A stretch of DNA of 47,932 nucleotides from the NCBI GenBank assembly GCA_019459185.1, contig JAIBEO010000248.1, forward strand, positions 1 to 47,932, written 5' to 3'. The translations under genes and the position numbers were made by a program. This document shows, one piece after another, positions 12,236 through 20,973 of the stretch; positions within the stretch are counted from its first letter, which is position 1; every line of letters begins with the position of its first letter. The notes under the pieces were generated by a model that was given only the letters and a program-made list of their open reading frames with translations, searched no databases and had not been told where the DNA came from. The DNA is from Rhizobium sp. GTDB lineage: Bacteria > Pseudomonadota > Gammaproteobacteria > Xanthomonadales > Xanthomonadaceae.

Positions 12236-12753
12236 GCCGCCCCGCGGGCGAGGGCGCGGCCGAGCGCGCGCAGGGTTTCGGCCAGGCCCTGCAGGAACAG
12301 CAGGCCCGCCGACAGTGGAATCAGCGCCTTGAGCAGGTACCAGGCCGGCAGGCCGCCCGGGTCGCGCGAACCTTCGCGCGCGGCCCAGCTGGCCGCCACG
12401 TAGTCCCAGCTCATGGCCACGATGAAGGCGCAGAAGGGGAGCAGCAGCACCACGCCGGCGCCGAATTCCACCCAGTCGCGGGTGCGCGCATTCCAGCGCT
12501 GCGAGAACACGTCCACCCGCACGTGCGCGCCGTGGCGCAGCGCGTAGGCCAGGCCCAGCAGGAACACCGAGGCATGCAGCCACAGCACCGCTTCCTGCGC
12601 CGCCACCGAACCGATGCCGGCGCCGTAGCGCGCCAGCACCAGGCCGAAGGCCAGCGCCACCAGCGCGACCGCCAGCGCGGCGGCCACGCGGCCACCGGCT
12701 TCACTCAGGGCGTCGGCCCAGCGCAGGGCCGGGGCAAGGCGGCTCAATCCCAC
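12232..12753 (-). CDS. dctQ: TRAP transporter small permease (DctQ)
   Basis: The protein of about 173 residues has four hydrophobic segments and the DctQ-type pattern LWLHASVFLLGLAYALRHGAH followed by VRVDVF. It pairs with DctM to form the membrane part of a TRAP transporter. The start is uncertain. GTG at 12753 and TTG at 12747 are both possible; the TTG would overlap the stop of the DUF2782 gene as TTGA, like the ATGA overlap with dctM. The frame runs open further upstream, but there it lies antisense to nothing useful and overlaps the DUF2782 gene. Confidence 0.85.
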   Translation of the reverse strand: MGLSRLAPALRWADALSEAGGRVAAALAVALVALAFGLVLARYGAGIGSVAAQEAVLWLHASVFLLGLAYALRHGAHVRVDVFSQRWNARTRDWVEFGAGVVLLLPFCAFIVAMSWDYVAASWAAREGSRDPGGLPAWYLLKALIPLSAGLLFLQGLAETLRALGRALARGAA

Positions 12754-13076
12754 TCGTACAGGGTCCAGTACACCGGCGAAACGTGGTCGGCCACGTCGTC
12801 GCGGTTGAGGCGGCCGTTGCCGTCGGTGTCCATCAGGTAATAGGGCCGGCCGCGTTCGGGCGTGACCTTGACCATGTACAGGCGGCCGTCCTGGCGGTAT
12901 TCCTCGACGCGGTCGCCGTTTTCTTCGGTGCGGATGCTTACCGCCGGCAGCTCGTCGCCGGTGGGCGCGGCCTGCACCTTTTCGGGGATGGGCGCTTCCT
13001 CGCGGGCGGGGGCTTGCGCGGCGGGCGCGGCGTCCTGCGCGGCCAGGGCGAACAGCAGGGGGATCAGGGCGTTCAT
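12744..13076 (-). CDS. DUF2782-type periplasmic protein
   Basis: The 110-residue protein has a short signal peptide (MNALIPLLFALAAQ) and an Ala/Pro-rich linker. The conserved part VEEYRQDGRLYMVKVTPERG then PYYLMDTDGNGRL fits DUF2782, a family of unknown function that I recall next to polA in pseudomonads and xanthomonads. DTDGNGRLNRDD resembles an EF-hand-like acidic loop, so metal binding is possible. AGGAG lies six bases before the ATG at 13076; a longer start at 13121 lacks support. It is divergent from polA. Confidence 0.8.
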   Translation of the reverse strand: MNALIPLLFALAAQDAAPAAQAPAREEAPIPEKVQAAPTGDELPAVSIRTEENGDRVEEYRQDGRLYMVKVTPERGRPYYLMDTDGNGRLNRDDVADHVSPVYWTLYEWD

Positions 13077-13150
13077 GGCGGGCTCCTGCACGCGGGACGG
13101 CCAGCATGGCAAAAGCGCCACTGGCCCTCAAGCGGCGCGCCCGGAGCACG

Positions 13151-13156
13151 TAGAAT
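13151..13156 (+). promoter_or_regulatory. Candidate -10 box of polA
   Basis: TAGAAT lies 28 bp before the polA ATG at 13185, predicting a leader of about 20 bases. The -35 region is not recognisable. Confidence 0.4.
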
Positions 13157-13184
13157 CCGGGTTCGACCGCACCGGATCGCCGCC

Positions 13185-15920
13185 ATGTCCCGCCTCGTCC
13201 TCATCGACGGCTCGTCCTACCTCTACCGCGCCTTCCACGCCCTGCCGCCGCTGACCGGCCCGGACGGCTCGCCCACCGGCGCCCTGTTCGGCATCGTCAA
13301 CATGCTGCGCGCCACGCTGAAGGAGAACCCCGACTACACCGCCTTCGTGGTGGACGCTTCCGGCCCGACCTTCCGCGACGCCATGTACCCCGACTACAAG
13401 GCCAACCGCCCGCCCATGCCCGACGAGCTGCGGGCCCAGGTGGAGCCGATGATGCGCATCGTCGAGGCCCTGGGTTTCCCCATCCTGCGCGTGCCCGGCG
13501 TGGAGGCCGACGACGTCATCGGCACGCTGGCGCTGCAGGCGCACGCGGCTGGCATCCCGGTCACCATTTCCACCGGCGACAAGGACTTCGCCCAGCTGGT
13601 GCGCCCGGGCATCACGCTCACCAACACCATGACCGGCAGCGTCACCGACGAGGCCGGCGTGGTCGAGAAATTCGGCGTGCGCCCCGACCAGGTGGTGGAC
13701 CTGCTGGCCCTGATGGGCGACACCGTGGACAACGTGCCCGGCGTCGACAAATGCGGCCCCAAGACCGCCGCGAAGTGGCTGGCGCAATACGACTCGCTGG
13801 ACGGCGTCATCGCGCACGCCGCCGACATCGGCGGCAAGATCGGCGAGAACCTGCGCGCCGCGCTCGGCCGCCTGCCGCTGAACCAGGCGCTGGTGACCAT
13901 CAAGACCGACGTGCCGCTCGAACAGCCCCCGCAGCAGCTCAAGCTGAGACCGCGCGACGTCGACGCGCTGCGCGAGCTGTACGCACGCTACGGCTTCAAC
14001 GCCGCCCTGCGCGAACTCGAGGGCGGTGCGCCGGCTCCTTCCGCGCGCGCCGCTGGCCGCGCCACGCCGGCGGCCGCCGAGGAAACCGCGCCCGATCCCT
14101 CGCTGTCCGCGCCCGGCGAATACGAATGCGTCACCACCCGCGAGGCGCTGTCGGCCTGGGTGGAGCGCCTGCTGGCGGCCGACCTGGTCGCCTTCGACAC
14201 CGAAACCGATTCGCTCGACCCGCTGCGCGCCAACCTGGTGGGCCTGAGTTTCGCGGTCGAAGCCGGCAAGGCCTGCTACATCCCCGTGGGCCACGACTAC
14301 CCGGGTGCGCCGGCGCAGCTGCCGCGCGACGAGGTGCTCGACGCGCTGCGCCCGGTGCTGTGCGACGCCGCCCGCCGCAAGCTGGGCCAGCACGGCAAGT
14401 ACGACATCCACGTGCTGCGCCGCCACGGCGTGGACGTGCTGGGCTACGCCGAAGACACGATGCTGGAAAGCTTCGTCTTCAACGCCGGCGGCCTGCGCCA
14501 CGACATGGATACGCTGGCGCGCAAGTACCTGGGCTACGAAACCGTCAAGTACGAACAAGTGGCTGGCAAGGGCGCCAAGCAGATCCCGTTCTCGTCGGTG
14601 GCGCTCGACGACGCCACCCGCTACGCCGCCGAGGACGCCGACGTCACCCTGCGCCTGCACCAGGTGCTGTCGGCGAAGCTGGCCGCCGAGCCTGCGCTGG
14701 AAAAGGTGTACCGCGAGATCGAGATGCCGCTGGTGCCGGTACTGGCGCGCATGGAAGCCGCCGGCGTGCTGGTGGACGTGGCCGAGCTCAAGCGCCAGAG
14801 CGCCGACCTTGGCCGTCGCATGCTGGCCGCGCAGCAGCGCGCGCACGAGATTGCCGGCCGCGCCTTCAACCTCGATTCGCCCAAGCAGCTCGGCGCCCTG
14901 CTGTTCGACGAACTCAAGCTGCCGGCGCTGGTGAAGACGCCCACCGGCGCGCCGTCCACCAACGAAGAAGCGCTCGAGGCCATCGCCGACCAGCACGAGC
15001 TGCCGCGCCTGATCCTCGAGTACCGCGGCCTGGCCAAGCTGCGAAACACCTACACCGACAAGCTGCCGGAAATGGTGAACCCCGACACCGGCCGCCTGCA
15101 CACCAGCTACCACCAGGCCGGCGCCGCCACCGGCCGCCTGAGCTCGAACGACCCGAACCTGCAGAACATCCCCATCCGCACCGAGGACGGCCGCCGCATC
15201 CGCACGGCCTTCATCGCGCCGCCGGGCAGGAAGATCGTGGCCTGCGACTACTCGCAGATCGAGCTGCGCATCATGGCCCACCTGTCGGAAGACGCCGGCC
15301 TGCTGCGCGCCTTCGAAAGCGGGCAGGACGTGCACAAGGCCACCGCGGCCGAGGTGTTCGGCGTGCCGCTCGAACAGGTCGGCGGTGACCAGCGCCGCGC
15401 CGCCAAGGCCATCAACTTCGGCCTGATGTATGGCATGAGCGCCTGGGGCCTGGCGCGCCAGCTGGGCATCGGCCGCGGCGAGGCGCAGGACTACATCGCG
15501 CTGTACTTCGCGCGTTACCCGGGCGTGCGCGACTTCATGGAGCGCGTGCGCCTGCAGGCGCGCGAGCAGGGTTACGTGGAAACGGTGTTCGGCCGCCGGC
15601 TGCAGCTCAACGAAATCAACTCGCGCAACCAGGCCCAGCGTGCCGGCGCCGAGCGCGCCGCCATCAACGCACCGATGCAGGGTACCGCCGCCGACATCAT
15701 CAAGCGCGCCATGGTTTCCGTGGACGAATGGGTGCAGGCGCACCGCGCCCGGGCGACCATGCTGCTGCAGGTGCACGACGAACTGGTGTTCGAAGCCGAG
15801 GCCGGATTCGTCGATACCCTGGTGGCCGAAGTGCGCACCCGGATGGAGTCGGCCGCCAGCCTGCGCGTGGCCCTGGTGGTGGACGTGGGCGTCGGCGAAA
15901 ACTGGGACCAGGCGCACTGA
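13185..15920 (+). CDS. polA: DNA polymerase I
   Basis: The 911-residue protein has all three PolI domains. The N-terminal 5'-3' exonuclease begins LVLIDGSSYLYRAFHAL, with GVEADDVIGTLA. The proofreading 3'-5' exonuclease keeps its catalytic acids (AFDTETDSLDP). The polymerase domain has motif A (CDYSQIELRIMAHL), motif B (RRAAKAINFGLMYG) and motif C (LQVHDELVFE). It acts in Okazaki-fragment maturation and repair synthesis. The ATG at 13185 matches the usual PolI N-terminus; upstream in-frame codons up to 12783 lie antisense to the DUF2782 gene. Length is close to E. coli PolI (928). The candidate sRNA follows downstream. Confidence 0.97.
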   Translation: MSRLVLIDGSSYLYRAFHALPPLTGPDGSPTGALFGIVNMLRATLKENPDYTAFVVDASGPTFRDAMYPDYKANRPPMPDELRAQVEPMMRIVEALGFPILRVPGVEADDVIGTLALQAHAAGIPVTISTGDKDFAQLVRPGITLTNTMTGSVTDEAGVVEKFGVRPDQVVDLLALMGDTVDNVPGVDKCGPKTAAKWLAQYDSLDGVIAHAADIGGKIGENLRAALGRLPLNQALVTIKTDVPLEQPPQQLKLRPRDVDALRELYARYGFNAALRELEGGAPAPSARAAGRATPAAAEETAPDPSLSAPGEYECVTTREALSAWVERLLAADLVAFDTETDSLDPLRANLVGLSFAVEAGKACYIPVGHDYPGAPAQLPRDEVLDALRPVLCDAARRKLGQHGKYDIHVLRRHGVDVLGYAEDTMLESFVFNAGGLRHDMDTLARKYLGYETVKYEQVAGKGAKQIPFSSVALDDATRYAAEDADVTLRLHQVLSAKLAAEPALEKVYREIEMPLVPVLARMEAAGVLVDVAELKRQSADLGRRMLAAQQRAHEIAGRAFNLDSPKQLGALLFDELKLPALVKTPTGAPSTNEEALEAIADQHELPRLILEYRGLAKLRNTYTDKLPEMVNPDTGRLHTSYHQAGAATGRLSSNDPNLQNIPIRTEDGRRIRTAFIAPPGRKIVACDYSQIELRIMAHLSEDAGLLRAFESGQDVHKATAAEVFGVPLEQVGGDQRRAAKAINFGLMYGMSAWGLARQLGIGRGEAQDYIALYFARYPGVRDFMERVRLQAREQGYVETVFGRRLQLNEINSRNQAQRAGAERAAINAPMQGTAADIIKRAMVSVDEWVQAHRARATMLLQVHDELVFEAEAGFVDTLVAEVRTRMESAASLRVALVVDVGVGENWDQAH

Positions 15921-16009
15921 TTCCGTGATGGAATTCGCCTTTTGAATCAGTCGGTTGCGATGGAATGAACGCGTCCTGAATCGAACGGTTTTTTAACTGT
16001 CCTGTTCAC

Positions 16010-16036
16010 GAACTTCTCATGCGCGGGGGGGTCTAC
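16010..16036 (+). promoter_or_regulatory. Sigma-E-like promoter before the candidate sRNA
   Basis: GAACTT (16010-16015) and TCTAC (16032-16036) are separated by 16 bases. This fits the extracytoplasmic sigma-E pattern GGAACTT-N16-TCnAA with one mismatch in each box. The rpoH upstream region at 42454-42481 has the same pattern and spacing. A sigma-70 alternative (TACTAG at 16034-16039) is poorer. The start would fall near 16041. Confidence 0.5.
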
Positions 16037-16040
16037 TAGG

Positions 16041-16168
16041 CGCGTCGGATGCAAGGTCCGGCGCAGGATCACTCCCTCCCCTGAGTGGATCCAACCGGAG
16101 CAGGGTTCTCCCCAACCTGAGCTCCATCCCCTACCCCGCGGGCTTCCCCTGGCCCGCGGGGTTTTTAT
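16041..16168 (+). ncRNA. Candidate sX13-like small RNA downstream of polA
   Basis: The 278-bp gap between polA and hemF contains a promoter-like sequence, a chain of hairpins and a strong terminator. Hairpin 1 pairs 16042-16049 with 16057-16064 (one G-U pair). Hairpin 2 pairs 16066-16074 with 16083-16092, loop CCTCCCCT. Hairpin 3 pairs 16097-16101 with 16121-16125 and extends inward, loop CTCCCC. The terminator stem has loop TTCCCCTG. Three of the four loops thus carry CCCC. Xanthomonas sX13 is a roughly 115-nt sRNA with C-rich loops that pair with G-rich mRNA sites, known from the Xanthomonadaceae; I recall it lying near polA. Homology is inferred from architecture and position, not from alignment. 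No protein frame fits the region. Confidence 0.75.
16134..16166 (+). terminator. Intrinsic terminator of the candidate sRNA
   Basis: CCCCGCGGGC (16134-16143) pairs perfectly with GCCCGCGGGG (16152-16161) around TTCCCCTG, followed by five T, an A and more T. This is a textbook Rho-independent terminator for plus-strand transcription. The minus-strand hemF ends just beyond it at 16199, so hemF transcripts also run into this hairpin. Confidence 0.92.
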
Positions 16169-16198
16169 TTTCCGCGCCCCGCCCCCGCAGGAGCGGCT

Positions 16199-18087
<1,889 letters not shown>

Positions 18088-18094
18088 GAGAGGT

Positions 18095-18247
18095 TTTTTT
18101 GCCACGGATTTACGCGTATCAACGCGTATAGGCCCAACCCACAATGAACATGGCCCCGCGCATTCCAAAGGATGCGCGGGCCCATCTTTTTTCACTGAAT
18201 CGCTTTCGCCCTATCCGCGTTCATCCGCGTAAATCCGTGGCCAAAAA
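18095..18247. repeat. Imperfect palindromic repeat, arms about 38 bp, with internal hairpin
   Basis: The left arm 18095-18132 (containing GCCACGGATTTACGCG) and right arm 18210-18247 are reverse complements with about four mismatches. Between them sits an independent strong hairpin (18151-18184). The arms contain an internal near-repeat: ACGCGTATCA then ACGCGTATAG on the left, with GGAT in place of GTAT on the right. I associate the phrase CCACGGATTTACGCGGAT with dispersed intergenic repeats in many bacteria. No transposase is present, so it would be a non-autonomous or relic element. It fills the space between the convergent chorismatase and S9 peptidase genes. Confidence 0.75.
18151..18192 (+). 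terminator. Intrinsic terminator after the chorismatase gene
   Basis: TGGCCCCGCGCATTCC (18151-18166) pairs with GGATGCGCGGGCCCA (18170-18184) through an AAA loop. The stem has one bulged T and one C-C mismatch, and TCTTTTTT follows. It fits Rho-independent termination on the plus strand and lies in the centre of the larger palindrome. Confidence 0.75.
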
Positions 18248-18252
18248 CGCCC

Positions 18253-20598
18253 TTACTTCAGGTTGTCCTCGAACAGTTCGAGGATGCGGCGGTATTGGTC
18301 GTACCAGCTTTCCGGGTGCTGGTAGGCGTGGCGTTCGAGCGGGTAGCTGGCCATCGACCACTTGTCCTTCTTCAGCTCGATCAGGCGCTGCGAGAGGCGC
18401 ACCGAGTCCTGGTAGAAGACGTTGTCGTCGATCATGCCGTGGCTGATGAGCAGGTGGCCGCGCAGGTTTTCCACGTATTCGATCGGCGAGCTGCGCTTGA
18501 AGGCCTCGGGGTCGAGCTCGGGCGTGTTGAGGATGTTCGAAGTGTATTCGTGGTTGTAGCTGGTCCAGTCGCTGACCGGGCGCAGCGCGGCGCCGGCCTT
18601 GAACACCTCGGGCGCGCGGAACAGCGCCATGAAGCTCATGAAGCCGCCGTAGCTGCCGCCGTAGATGCCCACGTTGGCGGCGTCGCCCTGGTGCCGGGCC
18701 ACCATGTACTTCACGCCGTCCACGTAGTCCTCGAGCTCCGGGTGGCCCATGCGGCGGTAGATGGCGGTGCGCCAGTCGCGGCCGTAGCCCTCGGAGGCGC
18801 GGAAGTCCATGTCGAGCACGATAAAGCCGCGTTCGACCAGCAGCTGGTGGAACATCTGCTCGCGGAAATACACCGGGAAGCGCGCGTGCACGTTCTGCAG
18901 GTAACCGGCGCCGTGCACGAACATCACCACCGGGTACTTGCGGCCCGGTTCCAGCGTTTCCGGCCGGTAGAGCTTGGCCCAGACGCTGCCGGCGCCGTGC
19001 GTGGATGGCACCTGCACCATTTGCGGCGCCAGCCAGGGGCGCGCCTTGTAGTCTTCGCTGCGGGTGTCGGTGAGCTTCACCGCCTCGCCGCCGGCCACAG
19101 GCTGCACGGCCAGCTGCGCCGGGGTGTGGTGCGACGACCAGCGCAGCAGCAGGCGGCTGCCGTCGGCCGAGAGCGTGAAGTCCTCGACGCCGTCGAGCGC
19201 GGTCACTTCGCGCACCTCGCCGCCGGTGCTGGGCACCGCGCACACCTCGTAGTCGCCCGGCCACTCACGGTTGCACAGGAAGTAGGCGGTGCTGCCGTCC
19301 GGCGACCACTTCGGCGACGACGCCTCCCAGCGGCCCGAGGTCAGGCGGCTGGCGCGCTGGCCCGGCACCACGGTGTACAGGTGCGAATAGCCTGATTCCT
19401 CCGACAGCAGCCACAGCGTGCGGCCGCCCGGCAGCCAGCCGAAGTCGTTGAAGTTCCAGTTGATCCAGGCCGGGTCGGTCAGCCGGTGCGCGGGCACCAG
19501 CTTGCCGCCGGCGAAATCGACGGTGGCGATCCAGCGGTCCTTGTTGTCGACCGCGCGCGCCATCACGGCCACGTTGCCGCCGTCGTCGCTCCACTGCATC
19601 GCGTCGAAACGCAGCGCGCGCTCGCCCTTGAAGGCCTCGAGGCCGGCGGCCTTGCGCAGGTCGGCCAGCGGGTCGCTGCCGATGCCCGGCAGCGTGGACA
19701 GCGGCAGTTCGCGCACCTGGCCGGTGGCCAGTTCGACCAGCACCAGCTGCTGGCCCTGCGGCGGGTTGCGGCCGACGCGCACGCGCACGTCCTCGGCTTC
19801 CTCGTAGCCCGATTCGGTCACGTACTTCGGCATCTTGCCGGCGCGACCCTTGTCGGCGCCCTTGGCTTGCGTGACGACGAGCAGCCAGCGGCCGTCGGGC
19901 GACAGCGCGCTGTCGGCAATTTCGATCTTGTCGCCCAGGTACACCGGCGCGGCGGGGCGGGTCGGGTCGGCCTTGCGCAGGGCCTCGGCGTTTTCGCGCT
20001 GGGCGTCGCGGAAGGCCTTTTCGCGCGCCAGCTGGGCGCTCAGGCGCAGCTGGTGCTCGCGCAGGGCGTCGGCGTCCGGCGCGGCGGCCGGGTCCTTTTC
20101 GGCGCGCGGCAGCGCCACCGGCTGCTCCAGGCGGGTGTCGGGCGACCAGCGGAACCAGTCGTTGCCGACGCGCCAGATGACGCTGCGTCCGTCGGCGGCG
20201 AATCGCGCGCCGTCCTCGGCTTCGCTGCTGCGCGTGAGTTGCAGCAGCGGGCCACCCAGCACGCGCAGGAAGACGTCGCCGTTGCGCACGAACACCGCCT
20301 GCCGGCGCGCCACGTCGAAGCGCGGATTGGCGGCGTCGAGTTCGGCCAGCGCCGCGCCTTCCAGCTTCGCCGGTTCGCCGCCGGCCACGGGCACGGTCCA
20401 GGTGTCGCGCACCGGCGAGCCTTCGCGCTTGAGCGTGTAGTAGGCGCGCTGGCCGTCGAGCGACCACCAGGCCGATTCCACCGGTGGCCCGATCCAGTCC
20501 GGGTGGGCCATGGCCTGGTCCAGCGTGAGCGCGGGCTGGGCGGCGGCCGGCAGCGCGGCGGCGAACAGCAGGACGAGGGGGGTGAGGCGAAGTCGCAT
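18253..20598 (-). CDS. Exported S9-family (prolyl oligopeptidase/DPP-like) peptidase
   Basis: The 781-residue protein has a signal peptide (MRLRLTPLVLLFAAALPAAA), a WD/propeller-type middle and a C-terminal alpha/beta-hydrolase domain. The catalytic Ser is in YGGSYGGFM (Ser649), Asp in SHGMIDDNV (724-725) and His in LERHAY (His757). Unlike the DPP IV at 120-2375, I see no DEEM-type double-Glu motif, so its specificity may differ. A Lys/Glu/Ala-rich segment (about residues 180-215) probably forms a helix inserted in the propeller region. The ATG at 20598 has GGGAG five bases upstream. The long frame continuing upstream to 22578 is antisense to the ankyrin gene and was discounted. Confidence 0.88.
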   Translation of the reverse strand: MRLRLTPLVLLFAAALPAAAQPALTLDQAMAHPDWIGPPVESAWWSLDGQRAYYTLKREGSPVRDTWTVPVAGGEPAKLEGAALAELDAANPRFDVARRQAVFVRNGDVFLRVLGGPLLQLTRSSEAEDGARFAADGRSVIWRVGNDWFRWSPDTRLEQPVALPRAEKDPAAAPDADALREHQLRLSAQLAREKAFRDAQRENAEALRKADPTRPAAPVYLGDKIEIADSALSPDGRWLLVVTQAKGADKGRAGKMPKYVTESGYEEAEDVRVRVGRNPPQGQQLVLVELATGQVRELPLSTLPGIGSDPLADLRKAAGLEAFKGERALRFDAMQWSDDGGNVAVMARAVDNKDRWIATVDFAGGKLVPAHRLTDPAWINWNFNDFGWLPGGRTLWLLSEESGYSHLYTVVPGQRASRLTSGRWEASSPKWSPDGSTAYFLCNREWPGDYEVCAVPSTGGEVREVTALDGVEDFTLSADGSRLLLRWSSHHTPAQLAVQPVAGGEAVKLTDTRSEDYKARPWLAPQMVQVPSTHGAGSVWAKLYRPETLEPGRKYPVVMFVHGAGYLQNVHARFPVYFREQMFHQLLVERGFIVLDMDFRASEGYGRDWRTAIYRRMGHPELEDYVDGVKYMVARHQGDAANVGIYGGSYGGFMSFMALFRAPEVFKAGAALRPVSDWTSYNHEYTSNILNTPELDPEAFKRSSPIEYVENLRGHLLISHGMIDDNVFYQDSVRLSQRLIELKKDKWSMASYPLERHAYQHPESWYDQYRRILELFEDNLK

Positions 20599-20718
20599 GG
20601 TGGCTCCCGGGATCAGGCAGGCCGGCAAGCCTAACAAAGGCGGCGGGGCGGCCGCGTGTGCGGCTTTTCCCACTTGCCGTTTGCGGCGACAATCCCCGGC
20701 AACCCGCGCGGCGCCCCC

Positions 20719-20973
20719 ATGCAAACCTACGTCTACAAATCCCTGCGCAAGCCCGACACCTACCTGTACCTGCGCAAGCGGGACGATTTCGCGGTGGTCC
20801 CGCCGCCGGTGCTGGCGCCACTGGGCCCGCTGGTGTTCGTGCTCGAATTCGCCCTGGTCGAAGGCCGCCGCCTGGCGCAGTGCGACCCCGCGGTGGTGCG
20901 CGCGAACCTGCAGACGCACGGCTTCCACCTGCAGTTCCCGCCCACCGTGCTGGACCCGATGGTCGATGGCTGA
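20719..20973 (+). CDS. YcgL-domain protein
   Basis: The 84-residue protein matches the YcgL (DUF709) family: MQTYVYKSLRKPDTYLYL at the start, VVPPPVLAPLGPLVFVLEF in the middle and ANLQTHGFHLQFPPT near the end. Its molecular function is not established. An in-frame start at 20656 would add a Cys-containing leader not seen in the family, so the ATG at 20719 is chosen. Its last eight bases overlap the start of the ankyrin gene. Confidence 0.9.
   Translation: MQTYVYKSLRKPDTYLYLRKRDDFAVVPPPVLAPLGPLVFVLEFALVEGRRLAQCDPAVVRANLQTHGFHLQFPPTVLDPMVDG

Noticed and set aside
12783-13184. Extension of the polA frame upstream to give a 1045-residue protein
   Set aside because: The added part has no PolI similarity and is antisense to the DUF2782 gene. 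The ATG at 13185 gives the standard PolI N-terminus.
13128-15917. 929-residue open frame antisense to polA
   Set aside because: His/Gly/Arg/Val-rich translation without motifs. It is the reverse-strand shadow expected in GC-rich coding DNA, and polA on the other strand is complete.
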